Assembly: GCA_963806395.1 (NCBI GenBank)
Contig: CAWDYI010000020.1
Coordinates: 62,001 to 126,000, forward strand
From: DASSUW01 sp963806395
GTDB lineage: Bacteria; Actinomycetota; Thermoleophilia; Solirubrobacterales; Solirubrobacteraceae
Direction: 5' to 3'
DNA length: 64,000 bases
In this document: positions 50,268 through 58,129 of the stretch, one piece after another
Layout of the letters: every line of letters begins with the position of its first letter
How positions within the stretch are numbered: the first letter of the stretch is position 1
Made by a program: the position numbers and the translations under genes
Notes under the pieces: model-generated
The model's input: only the letters and a program-made list of their open reading frames with translations
Told to the model about the DNA's origin: nothing
Databases searched by the model: none

Positions 50268-52114
50268 TGGCCGGCTCCGCCGATCTGGGACTCGACTACC
50301 TGCCGATCGCCGAGCACGGGCTGGTCGGCGACCTGCACACGGTCGCGCTGGTCGGCACGACCGGCACGATCGACTGGTACTGCTGCCCCGCGTTCGACTC
50401 CCCGAGCGTCTTCGGCTCGATCCTCGACGCCAAGCAGGGCGGGTTCTACGCGCTGCGGCCGCTGGGCGACGACTGGAAGTCCCGGCAGCTGTATTTCCCG
50501 GACACGAACATCCTGATCACGCGCTTCTTCACCGAGGGCGGCGTCGGAGAGGTGCAGGACTTCATGCCGATCGAGTCGGTCGACACCGGCATGCACCGGC
50601 ACCGGCTGATCCGGCGCGTCGTGGTCGTGCGCGGGGAGATGCGGTTCCAGATCGAGGTCCAGCCGCGGTTCGACTACGGACGCGCCGAGCACGACGTGGA
50701 GATGCATCCGCATGGGGTGCTGTTCCGCTCGCCGGTGCTCACGCTGGCCCTGGAGGGCGCGATCGCCAAAGCGATGGGATCGCAGCGGCGGCTGGAGCGG
50801 ATCGACGGCGGCATCCGCGCGACGTTCGATCTCGCGGCCGGCCAGTCGCAGACGTTCGTGCTCGAGCGGGTGCCGGAGGACCACATCGCACGGCCGTATC
50901 CCGAGCACGAGACGGCCGCCTCGTTCGACGCGACCGTGCACTACTGGCGCCGCTGGGTGTCGCAGTCGGGCTACAAGGGCCGCTGGCGCGAGATGGTCCA
51001 GCGCTCCGCGCTGACGCTGAAGCTGCTCACCTACGCGCCGACCGGCGCGCTGGTCGCGGCGCCCACGACGTCGCTGCCCGAGCAACTCGGCGGCGAGCGC
51101 AACTGGGACTACCGGTACACGTGGATCCGCGACGCGGCGTTCTCGCTCTACGCGCTCCTGCGGCTCGGCTTCACCGAGGAGGCGTCGGCCTTCATGGGCT
51201 GGCTGACCGACCGCACGCGCGAGTGGAAGGTCGGGCCGAGCGGGCCGATGCAGATCATGTACGGGATCGACGGGCGCGCCGAGCTGACCGAGTACGAGCA
51301 TCCGACGTGGTCGGGCTACCGCGACTCGGCGCCGGTGCGGATCGGCAACGCGGCGGCGGACCAGCGCCAGCTCGACATCTACGGCGAGGTGATCGACTCG
51401 ATCTACCTCTACAACAAGTACGGCTCGCCGATCCACCACGAGACGTGGGAGAACGTGCGCCGGATGGTCGACTGGCTGTGCGAGAACTGGGACCAGCCGG
51501 ACGAGGGGATCTGGGAGACGCGCGGCGGCCAGAAGGACTTCACGTACTCGCGGCTGATGTCGTGGGTGGCGGTCGAGCGCGCGATCCGGATGAACCGGTC
51601 GCGCGGGCTGCCGGGCGACATCGTGCGCTGGCTCGCCGAGCGCGACCGGATCTACAACCAGATCATGAAGCGCGGCTGGAGCCCCGAGCGCAACGCGTTC
51701 GTCCAGCACTACGGGTCCGACGTGCTCGACGCCTCGATCCTGCTGATGCCGCTCGTGCTGTTCATCGCGCCGACCGACCCGCACTGGCTGTCCACGCTCG
51801 ACGCGATCGGCGACGAGCTGGTGTCGGACTCGCTGGTCTACCGCTACAACGTCGAGGCGTCACCCGACGGCCTGCGCGGCGACGAGGGCACGTTCTCGAT
51901 CTGCACGTTCTGGTACGTCGAGGCGCTGACGCGGTCCGGGCAGCTGGACGAGGCGCGGCTGGCGTTCGAGAAGATGCTCACCTACGCCAACCATCTCGGG
52001 CTCTATTCCGAGGAGATCGGCCCCACCGGCGAGCAGCTCGGCAACTTCCCGCAGGCGTTCACGCACCTCGCGCTGATCAGCGCGGCCTACAACCTCAACC
52101 GCGCACTGGGGTGA
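50267..52114 (+). CDS. GH15 glycoside hydrolase (trehalase/glucoamylase-like)
   Basis: 615 aa, cytosolic (no signal). N-terminal beta-sandwich (LIGDLHTVALV-type start, here GLVGDLHTVALVG), then an alpha/alpha-barrel. WDYRYTWIRDAAFSLYAL is near residue 285, the general-acid Glu is in DEGIWETRGG near 415, and the base is in EEIGPTGEQLGNFPQAFTH near 590. The closest known group is the mycobacterial trehalase-like GH15 proteins. Placement at the end of the PPP operon suggests it releases glucose for the kinase. TGATG overlap with rpiB. Confidence 0.92.
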   Translation: MAGSADLGLDYLPIAEHGLVGDLHTVALVGTTGTIDWYCCPAFDSPSVFGSILDAKQGGFYALRPLGDDWKSRQLYFPDTNILITRFFTEGGVGEVQDFMPIESVDTGMHRHRLIRRVVVVRGEMRFQIEVQPRFDYGRAEHDVEMHPHGVLFRSPVLTLALEGAIAKAMGSQRRLERIDGGIRATFDLAAGQSQTFVLERVPEDHIARPYPEHETAASFDATVHYWRRWVSQSGYKGRWREMVQRSALTLKLLTYAPTGALVAAPTTSLPEQLGGERNWDYRYTWIRDAAFSLYALLRLGFTEEASAFMGWLTDRTREWKVGPSGPMQIMYGIDGRAELTEYEHPTWSGYRDSAPVRIGNAAADQRQLDIYGEVIDSIYLYNKYGSPIHHETWENVRRMVDWLCENWDQPDEGIWETRGGQKDFTYSRLMSWVAVERAIRMNRSRGLPGDIVRWLAERDRIYNQIMKRGWSPERNAFVQHYGSDVLDASILLMPLVLFIAPTDPHWLSTLDAIGDELVSDSLVYRYNVEASPDGLRGDEGTFSICTFWYVEALTRSGQLDEARLAFEKMLTYANHLGLYSEEIGPTGEQLGNFPQAFTHLALISAAYNLNRALG

Positions 52115-52143
52115 GGTGCGCCTCCCTGGGTAAGACTTCAACT

Positions 52144-52311
52144 ATGCGCGTGATCGAATGCAACGAATGCGGCGAGACCATCTCGGCCGCCAACGACAAG
52201 GAGCTCGGCGCCCATCTGGTCGAGCACCTGCAGTCCGAGCACGACATCGACGTCGACGACGCGGATCTCGCCGAGATGCTGGACGGCGCGTACGACGCGA
52301 TGGACTCGTAG
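52144..52311 (+). CDS. DUF1059-family small protein
   Basis: 55 aa. The pattern MRVIECNECGETISAAND, followed by ELGAHLVEHLQSEH and an acidic C-terminus, matches DUF1059: a CxxC pair and two HxxxH-type His pairs that could bind one zinc. Function unknown. TAAGAC (52131-52136) sits 7 nt before the ATG, nearly the leaderless pattern. Confidence 0.85.
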   Translation: MRVIECNECGETISAANDKELGAHLVEHLQSEHDIDVDDADLAEMLDGAYDAMDS

Positions 52312-52329
52312 CCGCGGGCCGCTGGAGCG

Positions 52330-53124
52330 CTACTCGCGCACGCCCCCGATGCGGGCGAGGCGCAGCCGGCGCATCTCGGCCACGGCCGGGAGCGTGCCGG
52401 GCGTCTCGGCCAGCGGGGCGAGCGGGCGCGCCGGCAGTGCGCGCTCGCCGTGGACGTTGACCGCGTAGGCGCGTGCTCGCGGTCGCGCGCTCACGACCTC
52501 GTGCAGCACCGTCCCGCGGAAGACCACGGCCGCGCCGTCGTCGACCGCCCAGCCGGACGGGATCGCCCCGGAGCGCACGGCGTCGAGGTAGACCGGTCGC
52601 CGGGCCGGCTCGCTGTCGTGGTGCACCGAGTTCGAGCCGGGCAGGAAGCCGAGCCCGGGTGCAACCTCCGGCGCGCCCGATGACGTCGTGACGCCCCATC
52701 GGAACCAGCACATCGAGCCGGCGCTCAGCCCGGCGAGCAGGACGCCGGCTCGCCACGCCTCGCGCAGGATCGCGTCGAGTCCCTGGGCACGCCAGATCGC
52801 CAGCAGATTGACCATCGAGCCACCGCCGACGTAGATCACATCCTGCGCCAGGAGGTGCTCGCGGAGCGGGATCGGCCGCCGGCCCAGGCGGAAGAGGGAC
52901 ACGTGCGAGGGCTCGCACATGCGGTCGGCGAACGTCTCGTGGAAGCGGCGGATCTGGTACTCCGAGTCCCCTCCCGCGGTCGGGAGCAGGCAGATGCGCG
53001 GGCACGGGGCGCCGACGAGCCGGAGCACGAGCTCGTCGAGCGCGGGATCGGAGGCGGCGGTGAATCCACCGCCGCCCATCGCGAGGATCGTGGGCGGACG
53101 CCGCTCGTCAGACTTACGCGGCAA
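52330..53124 (-). CDS. Peptidase S51 (dipeptidase E-like), copy 1
   Basis: 264 aa from TTG 53124, with GGAG 7 nt upstream and an 11-bp overlap with the preceding paralogue. ILAMGGGGFTAASDPALDE at the N-terminus; YVGGGSMVNLL near residue 98; the nucleophile in GLSAGSMCWFRWG near 135 (G-x-S-A-G-S); SNSVHHDSEP supplies His. A cytosolic aspartyl dipeptidase or cyanophycinase-like enzyme. Tandem copy of 53114-53851. Confidence 0.87.
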   Translation of the reverse strand: MPRKSDERRPPTILAMGGGGFTAASDPALDELVLRLVGAPCPRICLLPTAGGDSEYQIRRFHETFADRMCEPSHVSLFRLGRRPIPLREHLLAQDVIYVGGGSMVNLLAIWRAQGLDAILREAWRAGVLLAGLSAGSMCWFRWGVTTSSGAPEVAPGLGFLPGSNSVHHDSEPARRPVYLDAVRSGAIPSGWAVDDGAAVVFRGTVLHEVVSARPRARAYAVNVHGERALPARPLAPLAETPGTLPAVAEMRRLRLARIGGVRE

Positions 53125-53851
53125 GTGCCGGCTCCACGGGTACCGGCGCTCCGAGGAACTGCGTCGCCAGCTCGGTCTCCCTCACGTCGGGTCCATCCGG
53201 CGCCACCAGGTACGCCCGGGCGTGCTGGCGCGAGGTCACGACACGCGCGAGCTCCGTTCCGACGAAGTGGAGCGCGGCGCCGTCGCCGGTCCCGTAGCCC
53301 GGGGGCATGCCATCGGCGATCGCGGTGAGGAACGCGGCGCGCCGCTCGGGCTTGTCCTCGTAGTGCACGGCGTTCGAGAACGGGAGGAACCCCATGCCCT
53401 TCACGCCCGTCGGCTTGCCGTGAAAGGCGGTCATGCCGTGGTCGAACCAGCACAGCGACCCCGCGCTCAGCCCGGTCATCACGACGCCGGCCTCCCAGGC
53501 GGCACGCAGCATGCCGTCGATCCCGTGGGCGCTCCAGGTGCCGAGCAGCGAGATCACGCTTCCGCCGCCCACGTACACGAGATCCTGCTCCAGCAGGTGG
53601 CTCGCGAGGTCGGTCGCCCCGCCGTCGCGCCGGAACAGCGACACGTGCGAGGGCTGGCACCGGCCCGCGGCGAACGCGCGGTAGAAGCGCACGATGTAGT
53701 GGTCGGCATCGCCCGAAGCGGTCGGAAGGAAGCAGACGCGCGGGCACTGGACCCCGGTGAGGGTGAGGGCGTGCTCGTCGAGCAACGCGTTCCCAGCCTC
53801 CATCGAGAACCCGCCTCCGCCCATGGCGAGGATCTGACGCGGTCGCGACAT
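53114..53851 (-). CDS. Peptidase S51 (dipeptidase E-like), copy 2
   Basis: 245 aa. The same motifs as its neighbour: ILAMGGGGFSMEAGNALLDE, YVGGGSVISLLGTW, nucleophile GLSAGSLCWFDHG, SNAVHYEDKPERR. Clear tandem duplication, well diverged in between, so the specificities may differ. ATG 53851 has TACTCT 6 nt upstream and no Shine-Dalgarno. An imperfect palindrome lies at 53870-53893. Confidence 0.88.
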   Translation of the reverse strand: MSRPRQILAMGGGGFSMEAGNALLDEHALTLTGVQCPRVCFLPTASGDADHYIVRFYRAFAAGRCQPSHVSLFRRDGGATDLASHLLEQDLVYVGGGSVISLLGTWSAHGIDGMLRAAWEAGVVMTGLSAGSLCWFDHGMTAFHGKPTGVKGMGFLPFSNAVHYEDKPERRAAFLTAIADGMPPGYGTGDGAALHFVGTELARVVTSRQHARAYLVAPDGPDVRETELATQFLGAPVPVEPALAA

Positions 53852-53869
53852 GGCGGCAGAGTAAGGGCC

Positions 53870-53893
53870 GAAATCCCGCTGCGAGCGGATTTC
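53870..53893. promoter_or_regulatory. Palindrome upstream of the S51 pair
   Basis: GAAATCCCGCT (53870-53880) and AGCGGATTTC (53884-53893) pair around GCG with one bulged C. It lies 18 bp upstream of ATG 53851, in the expected promoter spacer, so it may be an operator. Confidence 0.35.
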
Positions 53894-54049
53894 CTCCTGT
53901 GGTCCAAACGCTTCGGCCCGGCGGTCCAGGCCCTCAGACGGGCTGTACGTGGCTCGAAAATCGCGTGGTAGGCGTGAATTGCCACTCTCGATCATGGGTC
54001 GATGCTGGATTCGGCGTGCGGGTAAGGGCGTGGCCGTCGTCGTGGGTGG

Positions 54050-54262
54050 GCCGCCGGCGAACGTCAACTGCGGCTGGGTGGGGAGGCAGGCGACCCTTTG
54101 GCTGGCCGTAGATTCGGACGAGAGATCCCATCTCTCGGTAGCTGTCGCGGTCGAGTGTCGAGTTTCTGGGTCCAGAGCCCGATAAGTCGACACTCGGACC
54201 CGCCGCGACCGCCCAGGCCCAACCACTTCCATACCCAGCCGCAGTTGACGTTCGCCGGCGGC
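54050..54262. repeat. Interspersed hairpin element, copy C (short type)
   Basis: Perfect 30-bp terminal inverted repeats, 54050-54079 and 54233-54262, containing the same GGCGAACGTCAACTGCG core as copy B. Internal hairpins: CGAGAGAT-CCC-ATCTCTCG (54119-54137), and a long bulged stem with arms near 54144-54161 and 54187-54209. The interior is unlike A and B in sequence but alike in layout. It lies in the 445-bp divergent gap between an S51 gene and a MarR gene; the rest of the gap (53894-54049) shows nothing I can name. Confidence 0.78.
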
Positions 54263-54296
54263 GCACCACGCCGGAGAGAGGCGTATCCTCACATGC

Positions 54297-54812
54297 ATGA
54301 GTCACGCATACGATCCGCGCGAGGCGAACCTGCTCGGCGCTCTCGGGCTGGCGATCGCCGACCGTCTCGCGGATCCGAACACCGGCGGCTCGGCGCCCGA
54401 GGCCCTCGTCGCGCTGCACGGGCGCCGTGCCGGAAGCACGATCGACGCCATAGCAGGGATTACTGACCTCACGCACTCCGGGGCGGTGCGCCTGGTGGAC
54501 CGCCTGGCCGAGGCCGAGCTGGTCGAGCGCCGGCGGGGCGCCGACCAGCGGTCGGTCGCCCTGTACCTGACGCCGCCAGGACGGCGAGCGGCTCGGGAGG
54601 TGCTCGCACGACGGGACGCTCGCATGCAGTCGCTGCTCGCCTTGCTGACCGACGATCAGCGGTCCGCGATGGTGGCCGCGGCCGAGCAGATCCTGGGCGA
54701 GCTCGGCACCGGCATAGACGCGGAGCGCCGGCTGTGCCGTCTGTGCGACACCGACGCCTGCCGGAGGCCTCGAGGCGAGTGTCCGGTCATGCCGCGCGGT
54801 CGCTCACGATGA
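54297..54812 (+). CDS. MarR-family regulator with Cys-rich C-terminus
   Basis: 171 aa. Winged helix (about 40-110): TIDAIAGITDLTHSGAVRLV, DRLAEAELVERRRGADQRS. The last 30 residues carry four cysteines (CRLCDTDACRRPRGECPV), an arrangement suited to metal or redox sensing, which is not a standard MarR feature. ATG 54297 has TATCCT exactly 7 nt upstream. The next gene on the strand is a membrane protein with its own CxxC, so the two may form a redox- or metal-responsive pair (inference). Confidence 0.85.
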   Translation: MSHAYDPREANLLGALGLAIADRLADPNTGGSAPEALVALHGRRAGSTIDAIAGITDLTHSGAVRLVDRLAEAELVERRRGADQRSVALYLTPPGRRAAREVLARRDARMQSLLALLTDDQRSAMVAAAEQILGELGTGIDAERRLCRLCDTDACRRPRGECPVMPRGRSR

Positions 54813-54939
54813 GCATGAGATACACGAACTGAACAAAGATTCAGACCAGCTGCCTGCCTGCGACTCCACAAGACACGAACTCGAAAACTAACCGTACAGT
54901 CGAACTAGAGATCATCTCCGACGGAATAGTGTCGCCGTG

Positions 54940-55485
54940 ATGGGCGAGCCGGTACGCCGCCTCCTGCTGCTCCGCCTGGCCTGCGCCGCGCCGCTGCTCG
55001 CGCTCGCGGTGTGGTTCGGCCTGGCGGACCCGTCGGGGTTCGGCGAGGGCCGGTGCTCCTCGTGCGGAGTCGAGGGATACGTGATCGCCGCGCACCTCGT
55101 GGCCGCCGTATGGCTGGCCGGAGTCGTCGCCTACGCGTCCGCGCTCCGGCGCCGCGAGCGCGAAGGCGTGTTCGAGCCGGGCCCCACCACCGTCAAGGCG
55201 CTGGCCGCGGCAGGCGCGTACGCGGCGGCCTGCCTGTTGTGGCATCCGCTGCTCACGCCGCTGGCTACAGCCGCGCTGGTGGCGTCGTTCGTGCTGTTCC
55301 CGGCGTTCGCGATCTGGTGGATCGTGGAGCCCGCGCGGCTATGGCACAACCCGCCGCAGACCGCCGCCGAGACCGACCGCCGCCTGACGTTCGCGCTCGT
55401 CGAGGCGTGGGTGGCGCTGGTGATGCTGTTGCCGGCCGTGTTCGCCTGGGTGTGGACCGACCGGGTCGACTGGATCGTCTTCTAA
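54940..55485 (+). CDS. Four-helix membrane protein with a CxxC loop
   Basis: 181 aa. Hydrophobic segments at about 8-25, 48-68, 85-125 (two) and 150-172. A CSSC motif in the first external loop (EGRCSSCGVEG) is conspicuous, and VIAAHLVAAVWLAGVVAY resembles helices of CopD/DUF2269-like proteins, but the match is weak. ATG 54940 has TAGTGT 7 nt upstream; GTG 54937 is an alternative. The 127-bp gap before it contains CTGAA-N6-TTCAG (54829-54844). No assigned function. Confidence 0.65.
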   Translation: MGEPVRRLLLLRLACAAPLLALAVWFGLADPSGFGEGRCSSCGVEGYVIAAHLVAAVWLAGVVAYASALRRREREGVFEPGPTTVKALAAAGAYAAACLLWHPLLTPLATAALVASFVLFPAFAIWWIVEPARLWHNPPQTAAETDRRLTFALVEAWVALVMLLPAVFAWVWTDRVDWIVF

Positions 55486-55488
55486 GCC

Positions 55489-55881
55489 TCAGGACGCTGA
55501 TCGGCGGCGCGCGGTGACCTCGATCTCGATCCGCACGCGCGGGTCGAGGAGTCCGCAGACGAGCATCGTGGCGGCCGGACGGGCATCGCCGAAGCACCGT
55601 CGCAGCGAAGGCCAGCACGGCTCGAAGTCGGCACGGTCGGGCAGCAGATAGCGGACGCGGACCACGTCGTCGAACGAGCTGCCCGCCTCGGCCAGGGCAG
55701 CGCCGATGTTGGCCAGGCACTGTTCCGCCTGCTCGACCACGTCGTTCGAGATCGTCATCGCGGCGTAGTCGAATCCGGTCGTTCCGGCCACGTGGACCCA
55801 GTCGCCGTCGACGACCGCCCGCGAGTAGCCGATCTGGGCCTCGAACGACGATCCGGACGAGATCAGGCGGCGCTCGGTCAC
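55489..55881 (-). CDS. RidA/YjgF-family protein
   Basis: 130 aa. Starts MTERRLISSGSSFEAQIGYS; the family pattern VVDGDWVHVAGTTG is followed by QAEQCLANIGAALAEAGSSFDDVVRVRYLL and the C-terminal VCGLLDPRVRIEIEVTA. In RidA proteins a conserved Arg near the C-terminus hydrolyses reactive enamines/imines; here the corresponding segment is LLDPRVRIEIE. Last gene of the hut unit (GTGA overlap), perhaps handling imine intermediates. Confidence 0.88.
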   Translation of the reverse strand: MTERRLISSGSSFEAQIGYSRAVVDGDWVHVAGTTGFDYAAMTISNDVVEQAEQCLANIGAALAEAGSSFDDVVRVRYLLPDRADFEPCWPSLRRCFGDARPAATMLVCGLLDPRVRIEIEVTARRRSAS

Positions 55882-56948
55882 GCCCCCAACCGTACGACGT
55901 CGGCCGACGCGCAGGTCGCGAGGGCGCGGAGCGCGTCCTCGTCGGGCACGCCGCGCAGCCGCGAGTGGTCGAGGTCGACCGTCACCGTGCCGGCCCCGGC
56001 GAGCCCGAGGCTCGCCAGCCCGTTACCGGCGACAGCGCCCCACAGATCCCCCGCGGCGGCGAGCAGCGCGTGGCGCGTCCGGCGCTCGCGGCGCGCGCCG
56101 GTCTCCAGCTCGCGCACCTCCTCGAACGGGTCGACGACGACGTTGCTGTCGCTGCCGATCGCCAGCCGCACCCCGGCGTCGCGGTACTCCAGCGCAGGGA
56201 AGTGGCCGTCGCCGAGGTTGCCCTCGGTGGTCGGGCAGGTCGCCACGATCGCGTCGCTCGCGGCGAGCAGCGAGATGTCGCGCTCGTCGACGTGGATCGC
56301 GTGCACGACGGTGCTGCGGTCGGAGAGGAACCCGGTCCGGTCGAGCAACTCGATCGGCGAGCAGCCGTGCTCGGCACGGCACTCCTCCAGCTCGCGCGGC
56401 TGCTCGTGGGCGTGCACGTGACGGACGAGGCCGTGCGCGTCGGCGTAGGCCGCGATCTCGCGCAGCCAGTCGGCCGGCACGGCGCGGACGCTGTGGGCGG
56501 CGACGCCGACGTCGAACCCGCCGAGGCGGAGCGCGTCGACGCGCGCCAGGAACGCATCGACCGACGCGTCGCGGAACCGCGGATGGCCGCCGCGGTGGTA
56601 GGCGGCGGGCAGCAGGACGATCCGCAGCCCCGCCGCCGTCGCCGCCTCGGCGACGGCGATCGCCATCGCGTTCGGCTCCTCGTACGGCGCTCCGGCGGGC
56701 CGGTGGTGCACGTAGTGGAACTCGCCCACGGCGCCGTATCCGGCCGCCGCCATCTCTCGATAGACGCGGCCCGCGACCTCGCCGATGGCCGCCGGGTCGA
56801 GCGCGCCGGCGAGCGCGTACATCGCCTCGCGCCAGCTCCAGAAGTCGTCGTCCGGGCGCTCGGAGCGCTCGCCGACGCCGCGCAGGTCGCGCTGGAACGC
56901 GTGCGAGTGCACGTTCGGCATCGCCGGGATCTCCAGCGGCCGTGTCAT
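55878..56948 (-). CDS. hutF: Formimidoylglutamate deiminase, compact form
   Basis: 356 aa versus roughly 450 for most HutF. Amidohydrolase metal ligands: NVHSHAFQRDLRG at residue 12, HVHAHEQPRELEECRAEHG near 175 and 178, HAIHVDERD near 215, and the catalytic Asp in AIGSDSNVVVDPFEEVRELE near 265. The N-terminal beta-sandwich strand found in other members is missing: the first metal site begins at residue 13. It would deiminate N-formimino-Glu to N-formyl-Glu. ATGA overlap with the M20 gene. Confidence 0.85.
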   Translation of the reverse strand: MTRPLEIPAMPNVHSHAFQRDLRGVGERSERPDDDFWSWREAMYALAGALDPAAIGEVAGRVYREMAAAGYGAVGEFHYVHHRPAGAPYEEPNAMAIAVAEAATAAGLRIVLLPAAYHRGGHPRFRDASVDAFLARVDALRLGGFDVGVAAHSVRAVPADWLREIAAYADAHGLVRHVHAHEQPRELEECRAEHGCSPIELLDRTGFLSDRSTVVHAIHVDERDISLLAASDAIVATCPTTEGNLGDGHFPALEYRDAGVRLAIGSDSNVVVDPFEEVRELETGARRERRTRHALLAAAGDLWGAVAGNGLASLGLAGAGTVTVDLDHSRLRGVPDEDALRALATCASADVVRLGA

Positions 56949-58129
56949 GCGAGCTCCTGCGCGGCTGCGAGCAGCGCGTTCGCCGCCACCGCCGCGTCAT
57001 CGAGCGAGACCTCCTCGTCGGGGGAGTGGCTGACGCCGGTCGCGTTGCGCACCAGCACCATCCCCGCCGGGCGGCGGGCGGCGATCACGCCCGCGTCGTG
57101 GCCCGCGTAGCAGACGAGTCGCGGCGCGCCCGGTCGCAGCCCGGCCGCCAGTGCGTCGCGCACGGCGGCCGGGAAGTCGGTCCCCGGCGACCAGGCTGCG
57201 GTCCGCAGGTCGAGCCCCACGCCGGCCTCCTCCGCCACCCGCTCCGCCTCGCAGGCGACGGCCTCGCGCCACGACTCGACCGCCTCGGGCTCCGGCGCCC
57301 GTGCGTCGAGCCACAGCCGCGCCAGCGAGGGGACCGTCGTCGCCGCGTTCGGCTCGACCTCCAGCCGCGCCGCGGTGAACACCATCCCGAGTCGCTGCGC
57401 GGCCTCGGTGTCGGCGCGCACGATCACCCGCGCGGCGGCGGCGAGCGCGTCGTGACGCTCCTCGCGCGGGGTCGTGCCCGCGTGGTCCGCGCGACCCGCG
57501 AGCTCGACCTGCAGGCGCAGCCGCGCGGCCAGGCGCGTGACAACCCCGGCCGGCTGATTGACGGCCGCGACGTCGCGCGTCTGGTCCACGTGCAGCTCGA
57601 GGAATCCGCGCAGCCGCTCCAGCCACTCCGGGGCGCGGGCGAGCCCGCCCGGGTCGACCCCCGCCTGGGCCATCGCATCTCCGAGCGTCACGCCGTGCTC
57701 GTCCACGCGTCCCAGCGCGTCGTCGACGTCGAGCCGCCCGGCCAGCGCGCGCGAGCCGAACGTCGGCGTGTTGAAGCGCGCGCCCTCCTCGTCGGCGAAC
57801 GAGATCACTGCCAGCGGGACGCTCGACCGCTCCGCCGCGGCGAACGCGGCGGCGACGCCGAGCGCGCCGTCGAACCGCCCGCCGCTGCGCACGCTGTCGA
57901 GATGCGAGCCGGCCGCCCACCACGGTCCCGGGGCGTCCGGGCAGGCCCACAGGTTGCCCGCGGGGTCGCGCTCCATCCGGCGCCCGATCGCCGCAGCGCG
58001 GCGCGCGAACCAGCCGGCCGCCTCCTCGTCCTCGCGTGTCCAGGCGAGTCGCGTCGTGCCGCTCGCCTCCTCGAAGCCGATCGGGACGAGGTCGGCGAGC
58101 AGTTCGCCCAGGTGCTCGGCCTCGATCAC
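56945..58129 (-). CDS. AllC/HyuC-like M20 amidohydrolase in the hut operon
   Basis: 394 aa from GTG 58129, chosen because it gives a GTGA overlap with hutI (GTG 58141 also in frame). M20 allantoate-amidohydrolase/N-carbamoylase type: AGSHLDSVRSGGRFDGALGV near residue 75, SFADEEGARFNTPTFGSRAL near 110, and CYAGHDAG near 345. Between hutI and hutF the natural guess is N-formylglutamate hydrolysis, replacing hutG, as no hutG is visible here. This is inference. Confidence 0.82.
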   Translation of the reverse strand: MIEAEHLGELLADLVPIGFEEASGTTRLAWTREDEEAAGWFARRAAAIGRRMERDPAGNLWACPDAPGPWWAAGSHLDSVRSGGRFDGALGVAAAFAAAERSSVPLAVISFADEEGARFNTPTFGSRALAGRLDVDDALGRVDEHGVTLGDAMAQAGVDPGGLARAPEWLERLRGFLELHVDQTRDVAAVNQPAGVVTRLAARLRLQVELAGRADHAGTTPREERHDALAAAARVIVRADTEAAQRLGMVFTAARLEVEPNAATTVPSLARLWLDARAPEPEAVESWREAVACEAERVAEEAGVGLDLRTAAWSPGTDFPAAVRDALAAGLRPGAPRLVCYAGHDAGVIAARRPAGMVLVRNATGVSHSPDEEVSLDDAAVAANALLAAAQELA

